Shown here piece by piece: positions 43,575 to 56,264 of a stretch of DNA of 64,000 nt (positions within the stretch are counted from its first letter, which is position 1; every line of letters starts with the position of its first letter). The stretch is taken from contig JAQPZY010001548.1 in NCBI GenBank assembly GCA_029931535.1, positions 1,800,001 through 1,864,000 on the forward strand, in the 5' to 3' direction. This stretch comes from Margaritifera margaritifera. Lineage: Eukaryota; Mollusca; Bivalvia; Unionida; Margaritiferidae. The position numbers and the translations under genes are program-made. Below the pieces are notes generated by a model. It worked only from the letters and a program-made list of their open reading frames with translations. It was not told the DNA's origin and did no database searches.

Positions 43575-44225
43575 ACTGGTCATTCATGCATGCATCCATC
43601 CATTAGCACAAGTTTGTTATTACTGCTCCTCCTAAGCTATTTGGAGGATTGCCATGAAACTTTGCTCACACGTTCAGCCAAAGGTCTAGTTGATCCTGAA
43701 TGTAAATTATGCTGCTTGGACATTAAATATGGCCACCACATTGGCTAGCATGAAAATTATATCATTGCTTCTTCTCAGTGAAGGGTCATATCAACATGGG
43801 GTTTTAACTAAAAAACTTCTTATGATTGGTCCTAAGTGAAAATGGTGCCAATTTGACCTCCAAATATGGCTGCCATGGTGGCTATCTTGAAAATCTTGTT
43901 ATCGGTACCCCTTCTGAATGGATGGTGTCTAGTCGGTCCAAAATGAAAATGGTGCCAAATATTACATTCATTATGGCCACCACAGTGGCCATCTTGATAA
44001 TCTTGTTATCACTATTCATTCTGAATGGATGGTCATATCGACATGGAATTTTCACCAAAAGACTTCTTATGAAATCTGGTTTGTAATGAAAATGGTGCCG
44101 ATCTGACCATTATGAAAACCTTGTTGGCCATCTTGAAAATCTTGTTTTCAGTACTGTACTACTCCTTAATGGATGATCATCAACTTCAACATTGGGTTTT
44201 CACTAAAAGACTTATGATATCTAGT
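43575..44225 (+). repeat. Tandem-array family 2 with lead-in unit
   Basis: It starts catgcatgcatccatcc, then the lead-in unit (attagcacaagtttgttatt, ctcctcctaagctatttgga, ggattgccatgaaactttgc), then about four units. It has the same order as the 27.52-kb array. Confidence 0.88.
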
Positions 44226-45170
44226 TGCATGTATGCCAACCATTCTGTATTATGCATAGTGATTCTGCAGTTTTGGGTGTCACTACATCACTATGCTGAG
44301 TACAGCTGCACTACAGATTCTGTGTCCATCCTGCTGAGTTTCTATTGTCTGAGCATTTTGGTTGTTTCTATGTTCCAAAAGAGCACACAGACTGGACAAG
44401 CCATTGGGATTTTCTGGAAATTCTCATATTTAGCCAGTGATATTACAGCTACTGTATCACATAGGCCCAGGCATGAAGCGCATGTGAGTATAAGTGTTGA
44501 ACTGATTCTTTCTGCAAAATGACCATTATTAACAATGTCATCCTCATCCAAGTCATATCAGAATGATTGGCTTGAGTATACAAGTGAGGGGCCAGTATTT
44601 GAATATTGTAGAAATGATGACTGTGCTGTTATCTGCACAGTGTGTGTAAAAATGGTGTGTCAGGAATGACAATCTTTGCTAGTCAGGTGTCATTTACCCA
44701 CTTCATTCCACATAGCCCTTGGCATATTTAACTAGCTGAAACAGTGTCTATTGCTCTGCTATCACTTCTCTGTTATCTGATTGGATGCAGCTGAAAGAAA
44801 CTGATCCAATTAGATTGCTCATTACATTTATCTAGAAAGATAGTTTGGAATAATAGTAGTGGCCTCTGACAACAACAGCACATGTTGCATGTTGGTTTCT
44901 CCAATTTAAACCTTTCACACACAAGTTTTTCTTTGGAGGCAAGGCATGTTGACATCAGGAAAGTCACTGTATTGAGTACCTAACAGATCTAAATGAACAA
45001 ATGATTTCACTTGCTGCAGCTAGCAACTCTTTCATCCACAAGAGGGCACTTCTTCAAAACACTTTAGCTAGCTACATATGCCAGGGGTCAATGTGGAACA
45101 AAATGGATAGATGACCCATGGCTAGCAAAGATGCAGGCATGAAGAGTAGGGTTGATTTGTAGATGGCATA
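44226..45170. other. Non-coding, no gene recognised
   Basis: Includes open stretches of up to 136 codons (44112-44522) that begin inside the array and show no domain. Confidence 0.45.
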
Positions 45171-45171
45171 T

Positions 45172-45545
45172 AACTAGGTCAAAGCACATGCAGTAGACGA
45201 AGCTGGTGGCAATAATGCCAAGATATCTTTTTGTTTTTCCAAGACTGGAGCAGCAAAAAAAAGAGTTTCTTGTGCAGAGACATTGTTCATGGATGTTTTG
45301 ACTGAACATAATATACCAATATCAGTGCCACCCACCTCTTCAAAGATGTTTCCTGATTCTGCAGTGTGCCATGATTCCATGTGCAGATGCACCAGAAGTA
45401 CTGCCATAATTAATGTTTTGGAGATCATACCAATCTATCAATTTCAGGATATCGAAAACTCTTCCATTTGCCCTTGCAACTGTGAAGGGGACTACTGTCC
45501 TGTTTTTGTAACATTGTGATGAAACTGGAGAAAAAATGTGAGGTT
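45172..45545 (+). pseudogene. hAT/ZMYM-type transposase middle fragment
   Basis: A stop-free frame from about 45190 to 45518 reads GNNAKISFCFSKTGAAKKRV, then SCAETLFMDVLTEHNIPISV, then KMFPDSAVCHDSMC and CTRSTAIINVL. This matches the segment 'E..F..F..EHN(I/L)P....DH...L...MFPDS.IA....C.RTKT.AI' found between the N-terminal zinc finger and the DDE core in ZNF862/ZMYM-like hAT proteins. The normally present DH before L...MFPDS has been lost. It is probably related to the element family at 38 and 62 kb, but no ends were found here. Confidence 0.62.
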
Positions 45546-45679
45546 ACAGCTGTATCATGACCAGTGTACTGATGAAGAAATATTCCATCTACTTGACAGT
45601 GAACTAAACAGATGATCTATCCCATGGAAGAATTGTATTACCTTTGGTTCAGAACACTATACTCAGAGTTCGAAATTCT

Positions 45680-46587
45680 AGTACATCCAATATGTCCACA
45701 GTGTTGTCCATCTTTAAATCTTGTTATTGGTACTTCATTATGAATGGTCATATCGTGATGGGGTTTTCACTAAAAGACTTTTTATGATGTCAAATTGGTC
45801 CTAAATGAAAATGGTACCAAACTGACATCCAATATGGCTACCGTGGCAGCCATCTTGAAAATCTTGCTAATGCTACTTCTCATAAACGGATGGTCATATT
45901 GACATGGGTTTTTCACTACAAGACCTTTTATGATGTCTACATGGTTCTAAATAAAAATTATGCTAATCTTACATCCAGTAATTCCACCATGGTAGCCATA
46001 TTGAAAATCTTGTTATACACCTCCTAAATGGATGGTCTTATTGACAGAAGGTTTTCACTACAAGACTTCTTATTACATGTATGTCTACTTGGTACCAAAT
46101 GAAAATAATGCCACTTTGACATCAGATATTGATGCTTTGGTGGTCATCTTTAAAATCTTGTTATCACTACTCCTCCTAAACAGAAACTCATATTGACATA
46201 GGGTTTTCACTACAAGATTGCATATGCAGTCAAGTTTGTTTAAATAAAAATGGTCCTGATCAATGATGGCCATCTTGAAAATCTTATTATAACAAGTTGA
46301 CATAGGATTTTCACTAAAATACTTCTCACTCTATGTAGTTGGTCATAAATGAAATCGACCTTCCTCGCTTAAATGGATGACTTTACCAACATTAAAAAAA
46401 AACTTATTTCTCACAGTAACAGCAACTTTTCACTAAGACACTATTATAGCAGTATGTAGCTGGTTCTGAATGAAAAAGGTGTTTGTCTGACTTCCAACAT
46501 GGCACCATAGTGGCCATCTCGAAAATCTTATCACTGCTCCTTGCATGAATGATGACATTTACAAGGGTTTTTACTAAAAGACTTCTT
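45680..46587 (+). repeat. Tandem-array family 2, about six diverged units
   Basis: Units with 'atccaatatggctaccgtgg', 'cagccatcttgaaaatctt', 'ttttcactacaagactt' and 'tggtcctaaatgaaaatgg'. Unit lengths vary more than in the 28-kb array, indicating age. It ends where a SINE head begins. Confidence 0.85.
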
Positions 46588-46745
46588 GGGGCCCTGGCTG
46601 GTCGAGTGGTCTAACATGCTTGCCTTTATAGATCACTCACATCTTACCTCTGTCCACGTGCGTTTGGGTCTTGGCAGGTTTTCCACGCTTGTTATTACTG
46701 CAGCTGGGCCATTTCATTTCACTCAAATATATCCCAAGGTACAAA
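46588..46745 (+). mobile_element. Degraded tRNA-derived SINE
   Basis: The head 'ggccctggctggtcgagtgg' is followed by 'ttgcctttatagatcactca' and 'cctctgtccacgtgcgtttgg', paralleling the SINE at 13.31-13.39 kb. The body diverges after about 46.7 kb. Confidence 0.65.
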
Positions 46746-46974
46746 ACCGTGTAATAAGTCCTTCAAAGCTTTTTTCATCCCTGTCCTTTTTTAAACAAAG
46801 GGACAAACAACAGAAACTTTGTGATTCTCCACCTGGGCTTATAATAGGAGAAATAGTATACATGCACTCAGTGGTTTCAGATCCTTTGGAAGCAAGATGG
46901 TGGGTTGGGCTGTGGTTTTGGGGTTCACAAATTGACAGGTGATAAACAGTGCAGAGACTAATGCATTGCTGTAG

Positions 46975-47290
46975 ATTTTTGGTGGTATTGCAAAGAAATT
47001 CTGGCCTATGGATTGACGATGTCTGTCCGTCTGTTGACCCATCCGTCTGCCATCAACACTCGGGGTTTGCGTTTAGGGCATTTGTGCTTACCTTTGGGTT
47101 GAGCTCAGTTTCTTATGTTAGGGTTTGCATTTATGTCATTTTCTCAGACACTATTGCTTGTAAAGTCACATAAGTTAGTATTTACATGTGTCATGTGGAG
47201 TACTACACTGTCAGTGAAAATAAGGTCACTGTGAACAGTATTTCATAGACCAGTGATTTTGGTTGACCTTTGCACCACAGAAGAAACTAT
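46975..47290 (+). repeat. Tandem-array family 3 with TCTGTCC lead-in
   Basis: The lead-in 'gatgtctgtccgtctgttga' with 'cccatccgtctgcc' (47019-47052) is followed by a unit with 'tttctcagacactattgctt', 'gtcacataagttagtattta' and 'gtcactgtgaac'. Confidence 0.7.
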
Positions 47291-48824
47291 ACATTGTAAT
47301 TAATTCTGACTGTTAGGAGTACATAGATTACATTATTGTAATTACAAATAGGTAAAATATTTAATCAACTACCTCTACAGTAGAACAATCAGTTTAATTT
47401 CTTTTGTTTCTAAAACTTCAAAAAAAATGACAGTCTAAAATTCTTCAAAGCTATTTTGAAACAACTCCTATAAATGTACATGAGAGTACATGCATATGTG
47501 TCGTTACACTAAGTTATGCATTCAGACCATACGATGTTACAAGCAGGTAACCTCAACTTTACAGCTATGTGTTTAAGGGGTTAATTAAAAACAAAAATGT
47601 AAATCTTTTGGAATTGGTCAATTTTTGGTGAAGATTTGAAAACTAAAAACAAATAAATCACTTTTCTAGTGGCATTTGGTTAAATATGTTTATCTACTTG
47701 TAATTACAGTAATGTAATCTAGGTACTCCTATCAGTTAGAACTAATTACAATGTATAGTTTTTGCTGTGTTCATTTGAAGTCATATGGCCGTAATACGTG
47801 GTGTACTGACCAAAACAGGTACATAAACCTTAAATATCAGGAAAATTACAATCATCTCTATTTTCATTTTGTTTTATTTAATGACAGACTTTGTGACCAA
47901 TTTGAGTTTATATTTATGAAGATTTTCTTGGTGGTTGATGATGTTAAGAGATTAGATTGGGGCAGATTCTTTTGCTGTACGTGTAAAGTTATGTATTTCA
48001 ATATGCTTACATTTTCTTGTTATTAATATTGTTGTTTGTAAATAATTTAATACCTGCGTTTTTCAATGATGATTTTGTATTTGAGTAATTTCTTAATTTA
48101 AACACAACACACCTGAATAACATCAGCTAAACAATCTATTTGCAGATTGTTGACTTGGAGAAGCTAGCTTTGATAGGACTGTACCACGTTTCATATAGTC
48201 TGTAAGAAAAACAATGATGACAGATCTCATCCATGTTGGACTGCAAGGGGTGTTCTGGTTGCACTGCACACAGTAGCACATGTTCTTGGTCTCAAAATCT
48301 ACTGGACATCCCTTGCACTAAACTCTGTCATTTTTTGTGCCAGAATCCATGGAAAATCTTTGTACACCCTAATCATTTTGCAAAATGGACTTGTTTGAAT
48401 TCTGGATACAATCTCTTATGGCAATCATTGTATTTGAAAATGCTTACATTGAAGGCTTGTACAATTTATTTCCAAATTATGGTTTTCGATAAATATAGAA
48501 CAAATGCTGGTAGAAACTCATCTTGCTCATACTATAGATAAAACTAGACAAGTATTGTCAGTTTTGATTCATTAAATGTACTCATAAAGTGTGATTACTC
48601 TGCTGTGAGACATGAGAGATAGCCAAATATCATGTGGGTTTGGTTGCTTCGGGTTGGATTTTTTCATTTGCGTTTTTTTTTACACTGAATGAAATATTTG
48701 TATGCATTTTTGGACAGAAAAAAAATGATTATATTTTGCCATCCAAAATTGTGCAAAATATATGGTAGGTTTAAGACAGGTTTGGGGTATAAAAGGAAGA
48801 TTAACTGAGCTGTGTCATTTTTGT
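47291..48824. other. Non-coding, no gene recognised
   Basis: Open stretches of 91 and 102 codons (47751-48026, 48233-48541) lack domains and splice support. Confidence 0.45.
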
Positions 48825-49230
48825 CTGAACTGATGATGTCTGTCCCTCTCTTCATCTATCTGCTCACCCATCCATCATCCAGCCTAAACACTCACATTAG
48901 TATTGCATTGAGGTAATTTTCTCAGACACTTGCTTGTAGAGTCACATAAGTTGGTATTTAGATGTGTTATGTAGAGTACTACACCTTTTGTTACAACTTA
49001 GGTCCCAGTGACCTATATTTTATAGTACATTGATTTTTGGTTGACCTTTGCATTTAGCTCATTTTTCTGGCACTATTGCCTATGGAGTCACATAACTTGG
49101 TATGTAATTGTCGTGAGGAGTACTGTAGCCATCAGTCTGCATTTAGTTTTTTTTTTATCACACACTATTGCTGATAGTCACATTAATTGGTATTTAGATG
49201 AGTCAATCTGTGATTTAAAGGAATCAAAAA
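48825..49230 (+). repeat. Tandem-array family 3 with lead-in, two to three units
   Basis: The lead-in is 'gatgatgtctgtccctctct' with 'cacccatccatcatcc'. The 'gagtcacataa' block recurs at 48939 and 49085 (146 bp), with 'tttggttgacctttgcattt' between. Confidence 0.75.
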
Positions 49231-49479
49231 AGCTATAGAAATTGGTACATCATGACTAAAAATGAATTTACAGTATTTGTCGTTTGCAATTCATCCATAT
49301 CATTTGTTGTTTCTGTCTGTGGTAGTGAACAGACCTCTGAACTTACCACTGATATGTCCAATAACATAAGACAGATTTGATTGACTGTTGGGTATATTTT
49401 CAGTACTAGAGGTATGGATAAGTTATGTGCCAGTTTTGTTTGAGATCCATCATGTGTTTGGCATCGTGCATTGGGTGTC

Positions 49480-51237
49480 CATCAACAAGTACTATTTTAA
49501 ACTTCGTGTCAAAAAGCACTAAACCAATTTTTACCAAATTTGGCACAGAGCATCTTGGCATGAAGGCCTTTCAAATTTGTACAAATGATGCCGATCCACC
49601 ATCAAATATGGCTGCCATTGCTAAAAATAGTAAAAAGTAAAAATCCTTTAAATTACTTCTTCTCAAAAACCACTGAACCGAATTTGAGAAAAAAACATCC
49701 TGTCAGGAAGACCTTTCAGTTTTGTACAAACGATGCAGATGTTACTAAAAATAGAAAAACCACTTTTACTAAAACTTAAAAAAACTTTAAGCAACTTCTT
49801 CATCAAAACTGCTGAATATAATTTTGACCAAATTTGACGGAAAGCATACTGGCATAAAGACCTTTCAGGTTTTTATAGATGATGCAGATTTGCCATCAAA
49901 TATGGCTGCCGTAACAAAAAACACGAAAACCTTTAACTGACTTCTTTGTACAAAAAAACATAAGAAAATTTGACAGCATTCATGATCCTGGCATAGAGGG
50001 CTTCAAAATTTGTTCAACTAATGCTGATCCATCATTAAATATGGCCACCATTACTAAAAATAGAAAAACATTTAGACAACTTCTCCAAAACTGCTGAACA
50101 TAATTTGGTCAAATTTGACAGAAAGCATCCTGGCATGAAAACCATTCAGATTTGTACAAATAATGCCAATCCACCATCAGATATGGCCACCATTAATAAA
50201 ATATAAAAACCTATATAGCAACTTCTCCAAAAAGATCAAATAGAATTTGACCAAACTTGACAGAAAGCATCCAATTATGAAGACCTTTCAGACTGTATAA
50301 AAGGTGCATATCTGCCATCAAATAGGGATGCTATTACCAGAAATAGAAAAACCTTTGAATGACGTCTCAAACATATTTTTAACAGAAAGCCTCCTGGCAT
50401 AGAGGGCTTTCAAATTTTAATAATTTGTGCCAATCTACCATCGAATATGGCCAGTGTTACCGAAAAAGAATCAGACCATATCTGATAGAAAGCATCCTGG
50501 TATAGATGGCTTTTAAGTTTATGATGCAAATCAACCAGCTGAAATGAGAAAAACCTTGAAATGACCTCTTCTCCAAAACTGTTGAATTGAATTTGACCAA
50601 GCTTGACATAAAAGATATTTGCACGAAGACCTTTTAAGTCTATAAAAATGATCCTGATTCACCATGGCAGTCATTACTTCAAATAGATAAACCTTTAAAT
50701 AACTTGATCACAGCATAGAATTTAACCAGTCTTGATAGAAAGCATGCTGGTATGAAGATCTTTCAAATTTATATGAATGATACCAATCTGCCATCAAATA
50801 TCGCTACCATTACTAAAAAGAGAGACATATTTAAACAACTTATCAAAAACCACTCAACTGAATTTAACCAAATTTGAGAAAGAGAGAAATAGTGTCCTGG
50901 CATAGAGGGCTTTCAAATTTGTACATTTGATGCCAATCCACCAGGAAATGTAAATATCATTTATACAACTTTATCTAAAAGAAACTGAAACAGAATTGGA
51001 CTAACATTGATATGAAGCATAGGGGCCTTTGAATATTGGACAAATGATGCTGATTTGCCATCAGGTACGGTTGAAGATGTAAAAACTAGAGAAACCATGA
51101 AAGAGTTTGTTTTCATATCATATGCAAAGTAAAGTATTGGAAGAAATTTCAACAAAAAGCACAACTGCTCTTGCATTTGGCTCTTAGCGAGATTTTAGCC
51201 AGGTGAGCAATCTTAGGCCCATTTGGGCTTCTTGTTA
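49480..51237 (+). repeat. Tandem-array family 1, about 12 units, with hairpin terminus (pearl/Helentron-like)
   Basis: Units of about 145 bp carry 'gcatcctggcatgaag', 'cctttcaaatttgtacaaa', 'tgatgctgatccaccatca', 'aatatggccaccattact', 'aaaaatagaaaaac' and 'gaatttgaccaaatttgac'. The end, 'tgcatttggctcttagcgag' ... 'ccaggtgagcaatct' ... AGGCCC-attt-GGGCTT (51215-51230), then cttgtta, matches 36.65 kb. Arrays of this kind are known from bivalve 'pearl' elements and other non-autonomous Helentrons. Confidence 0.87.
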
Positions 51238-52020
51238 CATATTTTGTCTTACTTGATAAGCCTGGACTACTTCATTCCATGATTTCGTTTTATATTGGTC
51301 TGTAATGAATTTGATAATGTAGAGTTTTACTGATTTTCACTCACTGTTTGAGGGAAGGTGGTTGTAAAAATAACTAAAATAACCAGGAGAAATGTTTGTC
51401 ATACAAATATTTTATTTACACAATTTTTCCATCCACATATGAGCATAAAAATATATACATGTTGATGTATGCATTCTAGTTTATTGCAGTGGGTGGATTT
51501 TCATCTGACATGGTGTATGCAGGTGTATGGACCTTAACCTATACTGTTTAGTGCCACCTGAATGCATGGGGGTAGGGGCTTGACATGTGTCTTTATTGTC
51601 AAATGAGAATGGACTATCTTCTTCAAGTAGATGGAGGTGCTTGATCTATTGTTTCTGTAACTAAACAAAATCTATGCATGACACATTGGAGACAACTCAA
51701 ATAGGATAATATGTATGGAACTAGGCATGAAATCAATAACAAAGACGGGACATGTTTAACATTCATTTGAAGTAAAACATGTCATAGACAGTTGTCATCA
51801 TAATAAAAAAATATTCAAAATCCAGGTTTCATTATTTACATAACAAAAGGATCATTTAAATATTTTAAGGATTATTTTTCTTTTATTTTCAAGTGGGTGT
51901 GTTGATATTATACAAATATATGTACCAAATATTTTCATATATGACCTTTACATACATGTTTGAGAAGAATAGATGAAAGGGTTTATATTACTGTCATAAG
52001 ACAAGGTGTATTATGTTGTG
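51238..52020. other. Non-coding, no gene recognised
   Basis: AT-rich, with no coding or repeat signal. Confidence 0.5.
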
Positions 52021-52021
52021 A

Positions 52022-52330
52022 TGTTGTCCATCTATCCATCTGTCTATCTGTTACCAATGTTGTTTCTGCTCAATAACTCCAGTTGTCCACCATCTATAGT
52101 TGTCAAACTTTGTGGATGGCTTGCACTTGGGGTAAGGAAGAACCATATTGATTTCAGGATCAAAAGATCAAGGTCACTGACTGAAAGATGACAACTTGTT
52201 TCCACACAATAAATTAGTTCTACATCACAGACCTGGACCAAACTCTGTGGATGACTTGCATTTGCAGTAAGGAAGAAGCCTATCAATTTTGGCGTCTAAA
52301 GATCAAGGTCTGTGTGACTGAAAGAAGAAA
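52022..52330 (+). repeat. Tandem-array family 5 with CATC/TCTG lead-in
   Basis: The lead-in 'gttgtccatctatccatctg' + 'tctatctgtta' is followed by two units with 'tttgtggatggcttgcactt', 'ggggtaaggaagaac' and 'aaaagatcaaggtcactgac'. Confidence 0.8.
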
Positions 52331-53626
52331 AGGTGCATATACTTCAGTAGAACAAAATATATTTTAAAAAATAACAAAATAATACACGTTAGGGATTATA
52401 ATGAATGATTTGTAATTTAAACTGAAGAAAAATATAAAATTTAAATATAACAAGTAACACTCTAAGTTGATAATAATTTGAGAATGTTATATTTATAGGA
52501 CTAGTTTATAAAAATGAAGACAAAAAAAATCAATTACAATCTTGTGTATGAAGAATTTTTATGAAGGAAAAAACTGAGTTAAAATTTATTAATAACGCAA
52601 TGTAGCCTCTAGCTGAACAACTAAAAGTGTCTCTTATATACACCAAAAAAGGTATCTAACATGGTTGATGCAATCTTTAAAAAATCTTGAATTTGTGAGG
52701 TTACCTTGAAAACTCTTTGAATTTTGAAAAAAGTTGATTTTATCCTTCAAAAGTCCTTGAATTTGTTGAAAAATTTCTTGGATTTTCCCACAACTCCTTG
52801 AATTTGCCTGAGTGAATACAAAAAGTTAAAACTGAATAAAATATACAACTTTCTAAATTCAGAATTTTTGTTATTTACTTATTTTCCAAAACTAATGAAT
52901 AAATAAATAAAATGTGATAAAATTCGGTGGATCAAATGACACGTGGCGTGTAATCATATGTAGCAGATGGAGTGGTGTCCATTTGCTGTAATGGCATGCT
53001 AATTTGTTTTCTTTTTTCTTCTGCTTTTGTACCAATTTATGCAGTGATAAACAAAGTAACATGGACAAAGTTCGATTTCTGTAAGAAATAATACTCCTTG
53101 AAAACTTTTGGATGTCCATGAAAATGCCATAAAAATTCCTTGGAAAAACAGCTATCTGAGGCTGTATAAACCATGATCTAAGTATGAGAATTTCTTTACA
53201 TAAAGAAGAAAGACTTTGCTTTAAGAAGAACATATTTCTTGTTAAAAAAACAAAGAAACATACCTAAGTTTTTATGTTTATTTGCAGAGAAATGTTGATA
53301 TAATCTTAAGATTTATAACGCTTGTATATTTTTAAGCAAGTTTGATATATTTGGTTAAATAGGGTTTTACAGTTTCTACCATTGCCATATTAAAGTACCT
53401 GAAACAATTGATGTTTATATGTTATCACATGTTTTTGTGCATTATTTTAAGGCATTTGATATATTCAGTGCCATTACTCATAAATTAATTTAAATGTATA
53501 TTTTGTATTTTTGCTTTAAATTTATTTTTTTTAAAATAACCCAATAAGCTTTCCTCCAGACACACTTCCAAAATCCATGACCTTAAAAAAATCATGAGAA
53601 ATTCAGTAATCAACCGTGGCTGATGA
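52331..53626. other. Non-coding, no gene recognised
   Basis: AT-rich. It includes several near-repeats of 'cttgaatttgt' around 52.69-52.81 kb. No domain is seen in the 113-codon minus frame at 53233-52892. Confidence 0.5.
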
Positions 53627-53697
53627 GATTTTGGAAAACAAACCTGCAACCTTCAGGTCACAAGTACAAGGTCATAACCACTGAGCCACTGCAGCTC
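53627..53697 (-). mobile_element. tRNA-like SINE head only
   Basis: The complement reads gctgcagtggctcagtggtt (A box) ... gaaggttgcaggttt (degenerate B box), with an anticodon-loop region around cttgtactt. No SINE body is detectable to the left. Confidence 0.6.
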
Positions 53698-53819
53698 TAT
53701 TGGGCATGGATTCCAATGGTTTCCAAGTTTTGACTCCAGGGGTGGGGCCCCTGGAGGTAAGGACAGACCCAGAAATCCATGCTGACTGCAGAGATTAACT
53801 CCACTTGTACTGCTAAGTA

Positions 53820-54315
53820 AGTGTATAGTGCAACTCGTCCCCATGTTTTTGATGGATTGCCATGAAAAAACTTGGCAAATATTATGGTCATCACATGAAG
53901 ATCTACATATAGATGAATTACTTTGCCCCCCACAATTTTTTTTAGAGTTAATTGCCCATTTTGACTATTAGCTTAATACAGTGTATGGCAAAATCTCATT
54001 AGTACATCTAGTCAGCCAGTGTTTTTCAATTGCCATGAAAGTTGGGAACTATTATGGTCATCACATAAGATGTACATATCGACTAATTATTGTGCTTACT
54101 TAATTTTTGTTAGAGTTATAGCCCTTTTTTTACTTACAATTAGATGCAATGTATGACAGAATTTTGTGAATGCAACTACTCTTGCAGTTTTTAATGGACT
54201 GCTGTGAAACTTAGTATATATTATGGTCATCATCAGAAGATATGCATGTTGACCAATCATTGTACTTGCAATGTTTTCACAAGAGTTATACCCTTTTTTT
54301 GTACTACAAACTTAT
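53820..54315 (+). repeat. Tandem-array family 4 (about 170-bp units), three units
   Basis: 'attatggtcatca' recurs at 53881, 54051 and 54220. Each is preceded by 'ttgccatgaaa(c/g)tt' and followed by 'agatctacatat.ga..aat', 'agagttatagccctttttt'. Confidence 0.8.
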
Positions 54316-54489
54316 CTCCATCATGGGGTAGAAGTTGGTTGCGGGAAAGTTGGGGGCATATTTTTGTAAGCAAATTACTCAGCATTACTCTAGTTTCCAT
54401 TTCAGATATCCATTTTACAAGATTTGCTTTAGCATAGTCGGTAATTAGGGTTTTGCATTATTGGGGGGTTCTATTGTAATCACCTTTTA

Positions 54490-55165
54490 CATATGTCTGT
54501 CTGTTTATCTGTCCATTCATACTTCTTGTAACCACTATAACTCTGGAACCATTGAACACAATTGGATACCATTTTGGTAGGTGAAAAGCATATGTCTTTT
54601 CAGGTCCAATTCTGATGTAGTAGTTGATCTTTTTTCCATCAGTTTTGAACTTCCTCTACAGCAGATTGTTGTAACCACTGTAGATCAGGAACCATTCCAT
54701 ATTCTGATGCAGTTGGTGTGTACATATCTTCATAGACCTAGATGTGCCTTTTATGGGTTTTGCCTCATCAGCTCGAGAGTCATGCTTTTGACACTTGACT
54801 TTGTATCGTCACTTGTGATGTTGCTTGTAATCAGCATAGCTCAAGAACTAAGCAACATATTCTGATGCAATTTTATATGAATATTGTCTCAGATTTATGT
54901 GTGCCTTTTATGGGTTTAGTCTTGAATGCTCAGTTTTGGACAGAGTAACAGCTCTTGTCAAATACATTCTTGTCTTCACATGGAAACTTGGAATGTTGCC
55001 TGCAATCAGCATAGCTCAGGTTCTGATGGAATTTGGTAAGAACATTGACTGTTAGACCAAGATGTGCCTTTTATGGGTTTTGTCACATCTACTACAATCT
55101 GGACAGAGTTATGGTCCTTGTTGATCAACTTAATATCGTTACATTTGATGTTGCTTGTAATAGGT
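54490..55165 (+). repeat. Tandem-array family 6 (about 160-bp units), three to four units
   Basis: It starts after 'atgtctgtctgtttatctgt' + 'ccattcata'. 'gtgccttttatgggttt' recurs at 54744, 54901 and 55064, with 'ttgcttgtaatcagcatagc' and 'tctgatgcaattt' blocks between. Confidence 0.8.
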
Positions 55166-55419
55166 GGACCTTAAAGAAGTTGGATTTCAAGCATCCCAAG
55201 TCTTCATTTAGAGGAGTTATACAGCAGCTGAATGCCCATCGTCTCAGAATTTTGTTTTCCCAATGCAAGTTTCTTTGTTTAAGGCTCAATGGAGCAAATT
55301 GTAGTGAGCAGAGCCCATTGTGATGCCCCCATTGCTAATACTGTAGCTCTAGTTTCAATTTATGCCAGCAAAACCATTATTAATTCCTTACAATCATCAA
55401 ATACTGTATTTACTCATGT

Positions 55420-55775
55420 GTTACATGTCCCAAATGCAAATAGCATAGACCCATATCTACCATTCTATAATGTGATGGCAGGTCTGGTTGTGTGCTGTCA
55501 GCTTGGAACAAGATGTTGTATGATCAGCATAGGCTCTGATCTGATTTCACATTACTCTACAGCAGACCAGGGTGTGTGCTGTTGTCTTTGAACAAGTGGT
55601 AGAATTACCAGCATAGACTCTGATCTGCCATCCTGTAATGCATTGGCAGGTCTGGGTGTGTGTTGGCTTGGAACAAGAGTTAGTACGAACAGCATAGACT
55701 CTGGTCTGATTTTACATTATTGTACAGTAAGTAGATCAAGGTGTGTGCTGTTTGCATTTGTATGCATGTTATGCA
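55420..55775 (+). repeat. Tandem repeat of about 95-100-bp units with palindrome-family motifs
   Basis: Units contain '(a)gcatagactctgatctg', 'ccat.ctgtaatgcattggc' and 'aggtctgggtgtgtgctg', four copies. The layout (catagac..AGATCTgcc ... TAATG ... ggcAGgTCTgggtgt) mirrors the 23.93-kb palindrome at lower identity. Confidence 0.72.
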
Positions 55776-56264
55776 TGAGCTTAAAAAGTACAAGATTTTT
55801 TTGCTCCATTATGTACTTGAACTTCTAGCAGTGTCCCAGTAAATTTTACAGGACTCGTATAACCAGGACATGTAATTTGTAGAAGATGTTTTATTGCTGG
55901 ATTTTTTGTTCTTTTCACATTGGGAGGTATAACTGTAATTTCTGTATTTTTCAGGTGGGATAGCCCCATGGTAAGAACAAGCTGTGCTATTGTGGTAGGA
56001 TACATGACTTCGGGTAAGAAACTGAGTGTAACAAAATAATCTCTTCATGTTTGTCTGACTTGCAAAAAATTTCTTCAAAGGTGAGTGCAATTAAAATTGT
56101 CTGTCTGTCCTTACTGCACCAAACTGGAACTTGTTTCTTTAAATGCACTTAACTTCAGTAATTGTCACTTGGCTTCACAAACAAGTTGACCAGTGGACAG
56201 TGACAGAAGTTTGTTCCATCTGTATTCTATCCCAAACATAAAAGTAGCTCAGAAGGCCAGAGCT
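55776..56264. other. Non-coding, no gene recognised
   Basis: No coding motif or array is visible in this stretch. Confidence 0.45.
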
